A program made the translations under genes and the position numbers. This document shows positions 8,120-16,811 of a DNA stretch of 64,000 nucleotides, piece by piece. How positions within the stretch are numbered: the stretch's first letter is position 1; every line of letters begins with the position of its first letter. The DNA is from Acidobacteriota bacterium. Lineage in GTDB: Bacteria > Acidobacteriota > Terriglobia > Bryobacterales > Bryobacteraceae. The stretch spans positions 1 through 64,000 of the forward strand of contig JAFDVZ010000007.1 in NCBI GenBank assembly GCA_018268715.1, in the 5' to 3' direction. The notes under the pieces are model-generated. The model saw nothing but the letters and a program-made list of their open reading frames with translations, was not told where the DNA came from and did not search any database.

Positions 8120-9086
8120 ACATCAGGGCGATCAAGCCGGCGATCAGCAGCGGCACCGTCACCACCAGCCACAGCAGGATGGAGAAGCGGCTCGCCACGT
8201 CCTGCCCGTAGTGGGACACCTTCACGAGCAACTGCGTGGTGATGTAGTTGAACGTGCCGACGTTGCCGGGGGCTTGCGGAATGGCCGCCGACAGCCGCAG
8301 GCAGATGGTGAGCACCGCCGCGTCGGACCACGAAACGTCGTCGAACTGATAGGCGCGCATGGCCGCGTAGACCGGCACCACCTGCAACGCCAGATAGGGG
8401 ATGGTCAGGCCCAGGGCATAGTAAAGGTAGCGCGAATGGCCGATCAGGTGGAGGTCGTGGATGAGCACGCGCAGGTGCCGGCGCCATCCCTGTCCGCTCA
8501 GCGCTTCCGTGGCGCGCTCTCGATGAAACACCGCGATGCCCAGCAGTACGGCCCCCAACGCCAGGAATCCGCCCAGCAGCCACGAACCCACACGAATCTC
8601 GAGCGGAATGTCGGGCGTGCGCTGGATCGCCACCACCAGCGCGATGGCCAAGAAAGCGCCGTCGAAGAAACGCTCGATCAGCGCGGACGACAGCGTGACG
8701 GAAAACGGAATCGTCCGCCATCGGGATTGCAGATAGCAGCGGATGATCTCACCCGGTTTGAAGGGCAGCACTTCATTGGCGAACAGCCCGACGTACACCG
8801 ATTGAATCGAGCGCAGCACCGGAATTCGCTCGATGGGAGTCAGCAGCATGGTCCAGCGCCAGCCGTGACACACATACACGGCGATGTCGGCGACGACCGC
8901 CAGAATCACCCAACGCCATCCGATATCGCGAACATCGGCGCGGAACTGCTGCCAGTGCGAGTGCCGCAGCACCATCCACAGACAGATGGCCGAAACCAGG
9001 TAGGTGAGCAAAGCGACGATGCGTTGGGTTCTGCGCCCTTCTTTGCCGGAATCCTGCTGCATCCGCTCCAACTTCCATGTTGGCAC
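8049..9086 (-). CDS. Flippase-like integral membrane protein (LPG-synthase TM family, UPF0104)
   Basis: Polytopic inner-membrane protein of 345 residues with about eight hydrophobic segments. The family patterns FANEVLPFKPGEIIR (about 108-122) and AAIPQAPGNVGTFNY (about 270-284) are clear. Relatives are the membrane part of lysylphosphatidylglycerol synthase and AglD-like proteins, thought to move lipids across the membrane; the soluble synthase domain is absent, so lipid handling is likely but the substrate is unknown. Start uncertain: GTG 9086, or ATG 9062 (MQQDSG), which has GGAG 3 nt upstream. The 3' end overlaps the AraC gene by 71 bp. Confidence 0.85.
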   Translation of the reverse strand: MPTWKLERMQQDSGKEGRRTQRIVALLTYLVSAICLWMVLRHSHWQQFRADVRDIGWRWVILAVVADIAVYVCHGWRWTMLLTPIERIPVLRSIQSVYVGLFANEVLPFKPGEIIRCYLQSRWRTIPFSVTLSSALIERFFDGAFLAIALVVAIQRTPDIPLEIRVGSWLLGGFLALGAVLLGIAVFHRERATEALSGQGWRRHLRVLIHDLHLIGHSRYLYYALGLTIPYLALQVVPVYAAMRAYQFDDVSWSDAAVLTICLRLSAAIPQAPGNVGTFNYITTQLLVKVSHYGQDVASRFSILLWLVVTVPLLIAGLIALMFTGTHIRDLHLEARSGMPAESRK

Positions 9087-9104
9087 ATACGGCGCGGGCC
9101 AAGG

Positions 9105-10352
9105 TCATGATTCACTGGATTGTAGTCCGAAAGTCCCTTTGGGAATAGCGCGCAATCGTGGGATTGGCGAGAAGATAAGCCACAGGTTGGACAATAGGAA
9201 GCCCGCCGCTCCGATGAACAGCGCAGGCCGGATGCCCACCCGTTGGGCTGCCATTCCGGCGCCCACGCCGCCGGCCGCGAGCAGGCCGCGGAACAGCAAC
9301 TGGTTGGCGGAGTTCACGCGCCCCAACAGACGCGGAGGCGTGACGGCCTGTCGGAGGCTGGTCTCATTCACCATGTAGAGCGGCCAGGTGAAGTCGCCCA
9401 CCTGCGCCGCGATCATCCACAACGCCGCGTAGGGTCCACGCGCAAGCGGCACGGCGAATCCGATGGCGGCCCCGAGCATCCCGGCGCCGAGCAGCGTACG
9501 GCCGACGCCCAAGCGGCGCACCATCGGCTCCACGGCCAGGGCGCCGACCAGGCTTGTCACGCCGCCCACGGTGATGATCAAGCCGAGCGACGCCGGGTTC
9601 AGTCCAAGTTCCCGCACCGCATATAAGATGTACAGGCCGTTGGGGAAGCCGAGGAACAGCGCCGCCGTCGCGCTGCGGGCGGCGAGCGCTCGCAGGATCG
9701 GATCCTTCCACGATTGCCGTAGCCCTTCGGCGATCTCACGCCCGATGTGCGGGTGCATGTGAGGCTCCGGCGGCGTCTCCGCGCGCCGGATGGCGGAAAG
9801 CGACAACGCCGAGATGAGGAACGACGCGGCGTCGAACAGGATCGCGATGGGAGCGGTCAGCCATTGGATCAGCAGCCCCGCCAGGCCCGGCCCCGCCACC
9901 TCCGCGGCGGACTCCGTCAGGGCGAGTTTCGCGTTGCCCTCCACCAGCGCCTCCCGCTCCACCAGCGCCGGCAGATATGTCTGATAGGCGATGTCGAACA
10001 GCAGCGACAAGGCCGCGACGGCCGGGCCGATCCAGAACAATTGGGCGATGGTCAGCCGGTGGGTCCAGGCGGCGTACGGGATCCAGGCGAGCAGGGCGGC
10101 GCGCGCAAGGTCCGCGCCGATCAGCACGGGACGGCGCCGAAGACGATCGACCCAGGCGCCCGCGAACAGCCCCGGCAGCAGCACCGCCGCGCCGGTGACC
10201 CCGTTCAGCAGGCCCATTTGCAGAGGCGACGCGCCCAGCCACTGGACGGCGGTCCAGGGCAGGCCTTCCCGGCTGATCCGCGAGCCGGCCTGCGAGACCG
10301 CCTGGCCCAACCACAGTTTCAGGAAATCGCCGTCGCGCCATAGCCGTTTCAT
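9105..10352 (-). CDS. MFS transporter (MFS_3/EntS-like exporter)
   Basis: Major facilitator protein of 415 residues with about 12 hydrophobic segments. The start MKRLWRDGDFLKLWLGQAVSQAGSRIS and the loop WVDRLRRRPVLIGADLAR (motif A) match the MFS_3 group of small-molecule or siderophore exporters; cargo unknown. The ATG has GGAGAA at a 3-nt spacing. It ends 18 bp before the flippase-like gene begins, on the same strand, so the two probably form one transcript. Confidence 0.88.
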   Translation of the reverse strand: MKRLWRDGDFLKLWLGQAVSQAGSRISREGLPWTAVQWLGASPLQMGLLNGVTGAAVLLPGLFAGAWVDRLRRRPVLIGADLARAALLAWIPYAAWTHRLTIAQLFWIGPAVAALSLLFDIAYQTYLPALVEREALVEGNAKLALTESAAEVAGPGLAGLLIQWLTAPIAILFDAASFLISALSLSAIRRAETPPEPHMHPHIGREIAEGLRQSWKDPILRALAARSATAALFLGFPNGLYILYAVRELGLNPASLGLIITVGGVTSLVGALAVEPMVRRLGVGRTLLGAGMLGAAIGFAVPLARGPYAALWMIAAQVGDFTWPLYMVNETSLRQAVTPPRLLGRVNSANQLLFRGLLAAGGVGAGMAAQRVGIRPALFIGAAGFLLSNLWLIFSPIPRLRAIPKGTFGLQSSES

Positions 10353-10795
10353 TCGTTCTCCATCGTCTCGCGATTTCGCATCTTTTCTGATACGCCCCGC
10401 CTTCCGCCGTCACCATACAAACGATGAGGCAATCGCGGGTGGGCCCTTCCGGTTGCCGCCACCCACGGCGAGTCCTATTGCGGCGTTCCGTCCAGACGTG
10501 TACTCTGGTAGTCCTCAGGAAGCGGATCCTTGTGGATCCATGGCGTATGGGCGTCACAGTCGCCTTGCTATCGGCGCGGAGGGGCGGTCGACAGGCGGGG
10601 CGAGTCAAAGTCTGATCCAGGCGACCAGCCCGCGGGATGCTCCGGCGGGCGCGCGTTGTTCGACCGTTTAACGTGACGCGGCGCGGACCTCCCGTTGGGG
10701 TTTCTGCTTGAACACCGGGGTCCGCGGTGTCAGAATGCTCCTCAGCACTTCCAGAGGGAACTCGACGATCGAGTGGAGCGAGGTTTAAGAAATCA
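10353..10795. other. Intergenic region between the MFS gene and a secreted-protein operon
   Basis: 443 bp with no convincing gene on either strand; short open frames here have no start signals or recognisable features. It holds a small palindromic element GGATCC-TTGT-GGATCC (10524-10539) and a candidate promoter at 10708-10736 for the following operon. The left end carries the MFS leader. Confidence 0.5.
10708..10736 (+). promoter_or_regulatory. Candidate sigma-70 promoter of the secreted Ig-protein operon
   Basis: TTGAAC (10708-10713), 17-bp spacer, CAGAAT (10731-10736). Transcription would start near 10743, giving a leader of about 53 nt before the ATG at 10796. Confidence 0.5.
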
Positions 10796-11377
10796 ATGAG
10801 ATGGTTAGGCGTGATACTGGCATCGCTGTCGTTGATCCCGATCGAGGCCCAGCAGACGGCCGCGGGCGGGTTGAACATCCTCATTATCGAGGGCGACGGC
10901 GCCATCAACAACATCAAACAGCGGACCGCTCGTGAAACCATCGTCCAGGTGGAGGACGAGAATCACAAGCCCGTTGCCGGCGCGGTGGTCGTCTTCACGA
11001 CTCCCAGCCAGGGTCCGAGCGGCGTGTTCGCCGACGGCTCCCACCTGTTCACCACCACCACGGATAACGCCGGGCGCGCGTCCTATCGCGGCCTGCGCCT
11101 GACCAACCAGGGCGGCAAGATGGACGTCCGCGTCAACGCCTCCCATCAGGGCCGCACGGCTAGCATCACCATCTCCCAGACCAACGTAGTGACCGCAGCG
11201 GCCGCGGCCGCCGGCCTGAGTCTCGCCGCGAAGCTGCTGATTGTGGCGGGCGTCGCCGGCGCCGCCGCGGCGGCAGGAGCGGTGGTGGCCACGCGAGGCG
11301 GCGGTTCGACCGCGCCAGCGGCCTCGCCCACGACAATTTCGATTGGCGCTCCTGGAACGGTAGGTCCCCCGAGGTAA
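10796..11377 (+). CDS. Secreted protein with one bacterial Ig-like domain
   Basis: 193 residues from ATG 10796, chosen because MRWLGVILASLSLIPIEAQQ is a good signal peptide; a frame extension upstream to 10727 is not protein-like. The middle (about 30-135) is an Ig-like (Big_1 or invasin-like) domain with the pattern KPVAGAVVVFTTPSQGPSGVF and TDNAGRASYRGL. A hydrophobic Ala/Gly/Val helix near 145-170 is followed by a short Pro/Ser tail, suggesting C-terminal membrane anchoring. First of three adjacent genes on the same strand (gaps of 5 bp and then an overlap). No enzyme motif seen. Confidence 0.75.
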   Translation: MRWLGVILASLSLIPIEAQQTAAGGLNILIIEGDGAINNIKQRTARETIVQVEDENHKPVAGAVVVFTTPSQGPSGVFADGSHLFTTTTDNAGRASYRGLRLTNQGGKMDVRVNASHQGRTASITISQTNVVTAAAAAAGLSLAAKLLIVAGVAGAAAAAGAVVATRGGGSTAPAASPTTISIGAPGTVGPPR

Positions 11378-11382
11378 CTGCA

Positions 11383-12345
11383 ATGACGAGTCGAATTTCA
11401 GTTCTATTAGTACTAAGCACGGTTTCCCTGCTGGCTCAGCGAGTCAGCGGTCCGGTGGTCGGCTATGTGAGTTCGGGCGCCACGCTGCAACCGGTGTTGG
11501 GAGTCAGGGGCGCTGCCATTCTGGGCGACGCGATTCCCGTCGACGCATCGCTCACCATGCTCGCCGTCTCCCCATCGCAGGAATACTTCCTGACCTCATC
11601 GGCCGATTCCGGAGAGCTGTCGTTGACATCCACCGAAACCGGCGAATCGCGATCGGTCAAAGGCGCCATGGCCGGCGCCGGCCGGGCTGTGATGAGTCCC
11701 AACGGGGCCGCCGCGCTGCTCGGCGCGAACGCGCGTGTGCAGGTGGTGACCGGACTGCCGGATGCCCCGGTCGCCGGCCCCTCCACGGACGTCTCCTCAA
11801 TCGGCGCGATCTCCGCGCTCGCCCTCAGCGACGACGGCTCACTGGCGTTGCTGGCCGCGGGCGAAGGCTCCGACGCCGCGCTCTACTCGGTCTCCGCTGA
11901 CGCGGGTCTGCGATGGCTGGGGCCGCTCGGTCAGGACGTCCGGCTGGCCTTCTCCAATCGCGGACGCTCCGCGGTCATCGGCGGCGTCTCGAGCAACGAG
12001 ATGTGGGTTCTCGGCGACGTGTCCGGCGACTTCGCGCCGCGCCGCATCGCCGGTCCTGAAAACGGAGTCGCCGGCCTGGTGGGCGTGGCGTTCTCCGATG
12101 ACAATCGACGCGTGATCGCCGCCCACTCCGGCGGAGTCACCCGCGTCCAGTTGGACGATTCGTCCACCGACGTCGCGGCCTGCGCCTGCACGCCGACAAC
12201 ATTGTTGAAGGTCCGCGGCGATTCCGCCTTCCGGCTGACCGAAACGGGCGCCGGACCGATGTGGATCGTCGACGGCGGCTCTCCGACGGCGCACGTGTGG
12301 TTCGTGCCGCCCAAGGCGCCGGCCGCCGATGGGGGCAACGAGTAA
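11383..12345 (+). CDS. Secreted beta-propeller-like protein
   Basis: 320 residues with signal peptide MTSRISVLLVLSTVSLLAQ. The rest is made of short strand-rich repeats with WD40/YVTN-like phrasing, such as LAVSPSQEYFLTSSADSGELSL, AVMSPNGAAALL, ALSDDGSLALLAAGEGSD and VAFSDDNRRVIAAHSGGV, at intervals of about 45 residues. This suggests an extracellular or periplasmic propeller used for binding. Its stop overlaps the start of the big Ig-repeat gene (TAATG), so the two are coupled and probably work together at the cell surface. Function unknown. Confidence 0.7.
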   Translation: MTSRISVLLVLSTVSLLAQRVSGPVVGYVSSGATLQPVLGVRGAAILGDAIPVDASLTMLAVSPSQEYFLTSSADSGELSLTSTETGESRSVKGAMAGAGRAVMSPNGAAALLGANARVQVVTGLPDAPVAGPSTDVSSIGAISALALSDDGSLALLAAGEGSDAALYSVSADAGLRWLGPLGQDVRLAFSNRGRSAVIGGVSSNEMWVLGDVSGDFAPRRIAGPENGVAGLVGVAFSDDNRRVIAAHSGGVTRVQLDDSSTDVAACACTPTTLLKVRGDSAFRLTETGAGPMWIVDGGSPTAHVWFVPPKAPAADGGNE

Positions 12346-15300
12346 TGAATCGATTCCGATCAGTCCTGTTTGCTGCTCTACTTGGGCTGGTCCTGACGGG
12401 ACTTGCCGCGGCGCAAGCGTCCATCAACCCGTCCACTCTGCCTCACGGAAGTCAGGCCGACTACTACAACCAGCAACTCACCTTTTCCACCGGCTTGCCG
12501 ACGTTCTGGTGGGTGTCGGCCGGGTCGCTGCCTACCGGCATGTCGCTGGACTCCGGCGGGGCCATTTCCGGCTATCCCTCGCAGATCGGACCCAGCACGT
12601 TCACCATCTCGGCATACGACTCGAATCTCACCATGGCGAGCCGTCAGTACACGCTGGTCATTGACAAGAACCTGACCATCACCACGCCCGCCCAGTTGCC
12701 GAACGCGCTGATCAACCTGGCTTATAACACGCCGCTGACCGCCACCGTCAACGGCTCCCAGACGCCGTACTTCAACTGGTATCAGTCGTCGGGGACCATG
12801 CCGCCCGGCATGAGCGTGGATTCCGGCGGGGCCGTGATCGGCACGCCGACGCAGACCGGAACGTACACGTTCGGAGTCACCGTGCAGTCCGTCGTCAACG
12901 ACATCGGGTTGTCCGACACCGTGGTGTTCAGCCTGGTGGTCGTTCCGCCGGTCAGCATCACCACCACCAGCGTGCCCAACGCCACCCAGGCGATTCCCTA
13001 CAGTCAACCGCTTGCCGCCATCAACGGCATCGGCGCATACACCTGGGGTCTGAGCACCGGGGTCCTGCCGCCGGGAGTCACGTTGTCCAGCGGCGGTGTG
13101 CTTTCGGGGATTCCCACCACCCTTGGGACCTACAATTTCACGGTCGGCGTCAACGCGGGCGGAACCTCGGGCGCCACGCAGGCGCTCTCGATCATCGTGC
13201 AGAAGAATCTGCAAATCACGTCGACGTCGCCATTGCCGAACGGCCTCAGGAATACCGCCTACAGCACGCAACTGGCGGCCACCGGCGGGACTACGCAGAC
13301 ATGGTCGCTTGGCAGCGGCAGCCTGCCCGCGGGCGTTTCGCTTTCATCCGGCGGATTGGTGGCGGGGAGTCCCTCGGTGGCGGGCGTGTATAATTTCGTC
13401 GCCAACGTCGCCTCGATCCAGAACTCCATTGCGCTGTCGGACCAGCGGGCGTTCGCGCTCACCGTCAATACCGCGCCGTTGGTGATCTCTCCCAATCTGG
13501 CGGCGGGCCAGCAGGCCATCCCCTACTCGCAGCCTCTTTCGGGCTCGGGCGGAAGCGGTAACTTCAGTTGGTCGATCACCAGCGGTTCTCTGCCGCCGGG
13601 GCTGAGTCTGGCCGCGGGCGTCATTAGCGGCATTCCCACTCAGCTCGGCACGTTCAGCTTCACCGTTACGCTGAGCGATCCGCAAGTGGTCGGAGTCCCC
13701 TCGCAGGTGTCGCAGATTCTGTCGATCACCATCGGGAAGAACCTGCGAATCGTCACCGGAGCCCTGCCCAACGGCATCGTCCACTCCGCCTACAGCTCGG
13801 CGCTGTCGGCCGCGGGCGGAATCGCGCCCTACACCTGGTATCTGGCCGAAGGGTCGTTGCCGGCGGGTCTGTCGCTGAGTTCGTCGGGCGCCATCACCGG
13901 CACGCCTTCGACCTTCGGCGCGTCCACCTTTGTCGCGACCGTCTACTCCACGCAGAACGACGTTCAGATGACCGATAGCCGGACCTTCACCGTCGAGGTG
14001 ACCGTGCCGACGCTTTCCATCACCACCACGACGCTGCCGAACGGGGTTCCGGGCGTCAGCTACGCGGGGGTGCTGGCGGCCACCGGCGGGACCGCGCCGC
14101 TCAACTGGGTTCTGCAGGCCGGCCAACTGCCGACCGGCCTGACACTGAACGCCAACGGTCACATCACCGGCATACCGACAACCGAAGGCACGTTCACCTT
14201 CACGGCTCAGGTTCTGGACGACGGCTTCCAGACCGCCAGCCGCGGATTCTCGATCATCGTCGCCTACCCGGCCCTCACGGTCACCGCCGTGTTGCCAGCG
14301 GGAACCGTGGGAGTCCGCTACTCCGGCACGGTCCAGGCGACCGGTGGGACGGGCCGCTACACGTTCACGGTCGCGAGCGGAAATCTGCCCGGCGGTCTCA
14401 GCCTGGCCCCCAGCGGCGATGTCAGCGGCACTCCAACCGCCGCCGGATCGTTCCCGTTCGTCGCTCAGGCGACCGACTCGAGCGGTAAATCCGCCACCGC
14501 GGATTTCACTCTCGTCATCAAGCCGGCGCCGATCACCATCTCGCCATCGTCGCTGCCCCCGGGTGTTGTCGGCTCCGCGTATTCCGCGGCCCTGACGGCT
14601 TCCGGAGGAACCGAACCGTACGTCTTTGCGGGATCCGGCCTGCCGCCCGGACTCAGTTTGAGTTCGTCCGGCCAGGTTTCCGGAACCCCCACCGCGAAGG
14701 GCGACTTCGCCATCGCCGTCACGGTGACGGACAAGAACGGCCTCTCCGCCTCGGCGTCGATTCCGATCACCATCAATCTGCCGGTGTTGACGATCACTGG
14801 CCCGGCGCCGGACGGAGCGCTCGGCGTGGCTGTCACCGGCGCCTTGACCGTCAGCGGCGGAACTCCGCCGTACACCTGCGCGGTAACGGGCGGCGGTCTG
14901 CCGGCCGGGGTCACCTTGAACTCGAGCTGCGCCTTCGGCGGCACTCCGACGGCCCTCGGGTCGTCGCAGTTCACCGTCCAGGCCACGGACAAGAACGGCG
15001 TCACGGCCAGCCAGTCCTTCACCATGGTCGTGAAGGCCGCGCCACTGGTGATCACCACCAGTTCGTTGGCTGCCGGAACGGTAGGCTCGGCCTACTCCCA
15101 GACCGTTTCCGCCACCGGCGGGACGGGCGCGCTCACCTGGTCGGCCAGCGGACTGCCCGCGGGCGTCGCCATGAGCGCGGCCGGTGTCCTGTCGGGCGTC
15201 TCCCTGTCGGCCGGAACCTTCCAGGCGGCGATATCGGTCACCGATAGCGTCGGCGTGTCGGCCGCCAAGACCCTCGGCCTGACCTTCAACCTGCCGCCGG

Positions 15301-15986
15301 CCCCCACGGGTTCCTTCGGCGGACTCGGCTCCACGGCGCCGCCGGCCACTCAGCCCACGTTCCAGCTCAGCTTCGCCGCCAGCTATCCGGTGGCGATCAC
15401 CGGCTCGCTGACCCTCACGTTCAAGGGCGACGATGGATCCGACGACCCCGCCGTGCAGTTCTCCACCGGCGGCCGGACCCTCGCCTTCACCTTGCCCGCC
15501 AACAGCACCACGCCCGTGTTCTCCGTTCCGAACGCGGCGCTGGCCACTGGCACGACGGCCGGGCTCATCACCATTACGGCCGGCTTCCAGGCGGCCGGAC
15601 AGGACATCACGCCGAACCCCGCGCCGACTCAGCAGATCCGAGTCAACGCCGGGGCGCCGACCATCTCAACCGTGACCGCGACCCGCTCCAGTGGAACCAT
15701 CACCGTGGTCGTCACCGGATTCGTCACTTCCAAGCAGGTGACTTCGGCCGCGTTCACCTTCAACCCGGCGTCTGGCGCTAACTTCCAGTCCACGACGCTC
15801 ACCGTGCAACTGGGCTCGACGTTCTCGGCTTACTACTCGGGAACGGCGTCTCAGGGATTCGGGTCTCAATTCAAGCTGACCCAGACGTTCACCGTGTCGG
15901 GAGATACGGCGGCGATCGGTTCAGTAAGCGTCGTGCTGTCTAACTCACAAGGCGGCAGCGCGGCGGCTACCGCCACGATTCAGTAA
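12345..15986 (+). CDS. Giant secreted protein with 11 putative Ig (He_PIG-type) repeats
   Basis: 1213 residues from ATG 12345, which overlaps the previous stop (TAATG) and begins a signal peptide MNRFRSVLFAALLGLVLTGLAAAQA. Residues about 26-984 are 11 tandem repeats of 84-92 residues, each with the hallmark LPxGxSLxxxGxIxGxPTxxGxxxFxV. Repeats 1-6 form three two-domain units: even copies carry an extra NDIGLSD/NSIALSD/NDVQMTD segment, odd copies end in KN. Repeats 7-11 are single. Repeat 10 carries two cysteines (YTCAV and NSSCAF). The last 230 residues are a different strand-rich, Thr/Ser-rich region of unknown type. No sortase or PEP-CTERM tail is present. Likely an adhesin or surface scaffold; this is inference. 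Confidence 0.85.
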   Translation: MNRFRSVLFAALLGLVLTGLAAAQASINPSTLPHGSQADYYNQQLTFSTGLPTFWWVSAGSLPTGMSLDSGGAISGYPSQIGPSTFTISAYDSNLTMASRQYTLVIDKNLTITTPAQLPNALINLAYNTPLTATVNGSQTPYFNWYQSSGTMPPGMSVDSGGAVIGTPTQTGTYTFGVTVQSVVNDIGLSDTVVFSLVVVPPVSITTTSVPNATQAIPYSQPLAAINGIGAYTWGLSTGVLPPGVTLSSGGVLSGIPTTLGTYNFTVGVNAGGTSGATQALSIIVQKNLQITSTSPLPNGLRNTAYSTQLAATGGTTQTWSLGSGSLPAGVSLSSGGLVAGSPSVAGVYNFVANVASIQNSIALSDQRAFALTVNTAPLVISPNLAAGQQAIPYSQPLSGSGGSGNFSWSITSGSLPPGLSLAAGVISGIPTQLGTFSFTVTLSDPQVVGVPSQVSQILSITIGKNLRIVTGALPNGIVHSAYSSALSAAGGIAPYTWYLAEGSLPAGLSLSSSGAITGTPSTFGASTFVATVYSTQNDVQMTDSRTFTVEVTVPTLSITTTTLPNGVPGVSYAGVLAATGGTAPLNWVLQAGQLPTGLTLNANGHITGIPTTEGTFTFTAQVLDDGFQTASRGFSIIVAYPALTVTAVLPAGTVGVRYSGTVQATGGTGRYTFTVASGNLPGGLSLAPSGDVSGTPTAAGSFPFVAQATDSSGKSATADFTLVIKPAPITISPSSLPPGVVGSAYSAALTASGGTEPYVFAGSGLPPGLSLSSSGQVSGTPTAKGDFAIAVTVTDKNGLSASASIPITINLPVLTITGPAPDGALGVAVTGALTVSGGTPPYTCAVTGGGLPAGVTLNSSCAFGGTPTALGSSQFTVQATDKNGVTASQSFTMVVKAAPLVITTSSLAAGTVGSAYSQTVSATGGTGALTWSASGLPAGVAMSAAGVLSGVSLSAGTFQAAISVTDSVGVSAAKTLGLTFNLPPAPTGSFGGLGSTAPPATQPTFQLSFAASYPVAITGSLTLTFKGDDGSDDPAVQFSTGGRTLAFTLPANSTTPVFSVPNAALATGTTAGLITITAGFQAAGQDITPNPAPTQQIRVNAGAPTISTVTATRSSGTITVVVTGFVTSKQVTSAAFTFNPASGANFQSTTLTVQLGSTFSAYYSGTASQGFGSQFKLTQTFTVSGDTAAIGSVSVVLSNSQGGSAAATATIQ
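12420..15297 (+). repeat. Eleven diverged coding repeats of about 260 bp
   Basis: Internal tandem array encoding the Ig repeats. Units diverge strongly at DNA level but keep the protein core LPxGxSL...GxPT. Copies 1+2, 3+4 and 5+6 behave as duplicated pairs of about 530 bp, shown by the alternating KN ends and the extra segment in even copies. The pattern suggests one round of pairwise duplication followed by single-unit additions. Confidence 0.7.
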
Positions 15987-15993
15987 CTCAGTC

Positions 15994-16025
15994 AGGGTGG
16001 CTGTCGGCTATCCGGCAGTCACCCT
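15994..16025 (+). terminator. Hairpin terminator candidate between convergent genes
   Basis: AGGGTG-GCTGTCGG, loop CTAT, CCGGCAGT-CACCCT forms a 14-position stem with two non-Watson-Crick pairs, starting 8 nt after the Ig-gene stop. CCCTCTT follows, so the T-tract is weak. It overlaps the last codons of the minus-strand gene that ends at 16019. Confidence 0.55.
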
Positions 16026-16285
16026 CCCTCTTCGAGATACGGCTTCAATCCGATTCCGGAAACCACTCCCCGAGCCCTCTCCGCCGCCTCCAGGTCGACA
16101 TAGAAAAACGCGCCAACCCGCTCCGACCGGAAGATAATTCCGCCGTGATAAGTCTCGGTCTGAACCGTGTAATCGATCTTCGCCCCGGTCAGCGCGTCCT
16201 CCAGGCGCAATGCGTCCTTCAGCCGCTTGCCGATATAGACCAGCTCCACCTCCCGGTCTCCGAAGAAATCCGGATCCCGCTTCAT
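16019..16285 (-). CDS. Small protein of unknown function
   Basis: 88 residues starting MKRDPDFFGDREVELVYIGKRLKDAL. Start at 16285 because it overlaps the upstream stop as ATGA; a longer frame upstream is only a shadow of the neighbour. The layout of beta-alpha-beta elements (VELVYIGKRLKDALRLEDAL, then DYTVQTETYHGGIIF, then AFFYVDLEAAERARGVV) recalls the small alpha/beta DUF2007-type fold, but this is a weak resemblance. No signal or membrane segment, so probably cytoplasmic. Translationally coupled to the 148-residue protein upstream. Confidence 0.65.
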   Translation of the reverse strand: MKRDPDFFGDREVELVYIGKRLKDALRLEDALTGAKIDYTVQTETYHGGIIFRSERVGAFFYVDLEAAERARGVVSGIGLKPYLEEGG

Positions 16286-16728
16286 GACTTCGCCGGCGGG
16301 CCCATGCGCTTGGCGAAGGCCTCGTAGGCGCCTGGGGACTCGCGGTCCCAATACTCGATGTAGGCGTTGCCCACCGTCTCCAGGTTCTTCCACAACTTCG
16401 GCGCTTCCATCGACGTCCGGACTTCGGCGATCAGGCCGCGTACGCGCGTCCAAACCAGCAGCAGTTCCTGGTTCGACTGGAACAGCAACTCCTGGTTCAA
16501 CACGCCGGAGGTGACAAATGACGCCACCATCTCCCAGTAGCTGACCACCATTCTGCAATAGGCGTTTTCCTGGGATCCGGGCGGCGCCAGCGCCTGCAAT
16601 TCGGCCCAATCCGACGCGTGACACTTCTCTGTGAACCACTTGCGCGCGGCGCGTAACGTCTCTTCCCGGCGCAACTCATAGATCCTGAGGATCAGGTGGG
16701 CGTCCTCGTGCGAGGGCATCGTCTCCAT
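16282..16728 (-). CDS. Conserved-looking helical protein of unknown function
   Basis: 148 residues from ATG 16728 (METMPSHEDAHLILRIYELRREETLR). It is predicted almost all helical, rich in Glu, Leu, Trp and Tyr, without signal peptide. The core (YELRREETLRAARKWF, SYWEMVASFV, NQELLFQSNQELLLVWTRVRGLI, WKNLETVGNAYIEYW) looks like a small four-helix protein. No motif I recognise. CATGAT lies 6 nt before the start on the coding strand and no Shine-Dalgarno is seen, so the message may be leaderless. It is divergent from kdsB. Confidence 0.65.
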   Translation of the reverse strand: METMPSHEDAHLILRIYELRREETLRAARKWFTEKCHASDWAELQALAPPGSQENAYCRMVVSYWEMVASFVTSGVLNQELLFQSNQELLLVWTRVRGLIAEVRTSMEAPKLWKNLETVGNAYIEYWDRESPGAYEAFAKRMGPPAKS

Positions 16729-16800
16729 GTGCTTATCATGCCCGATTCCGGCGCGGTCCGCAGCGCCCGAAAGCGGTCTCGACGCGCCGCCCTCGCATGC

Positions 16801-16806
16801 TATACT
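16801..16806 (+). promoter_or_regulatory. -10 box (TATACT) immediately upstream of kdsB
   Basis: TATACT ends 5 nt before the GTG at 16812, so the expected transcription start falls on or next to the start codon. No Shine-Dalgarno can fit in the leader. Confidence 0.55.
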
Positions 16807-16811
16807 TGAAC

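Noticed and set aside
10424-10615. 63-residue open frame in the 10.4-10.7 kb gap
   Set aside because: No start signal, Arg/Val-rich low-complexity composition, no recognisable motif.
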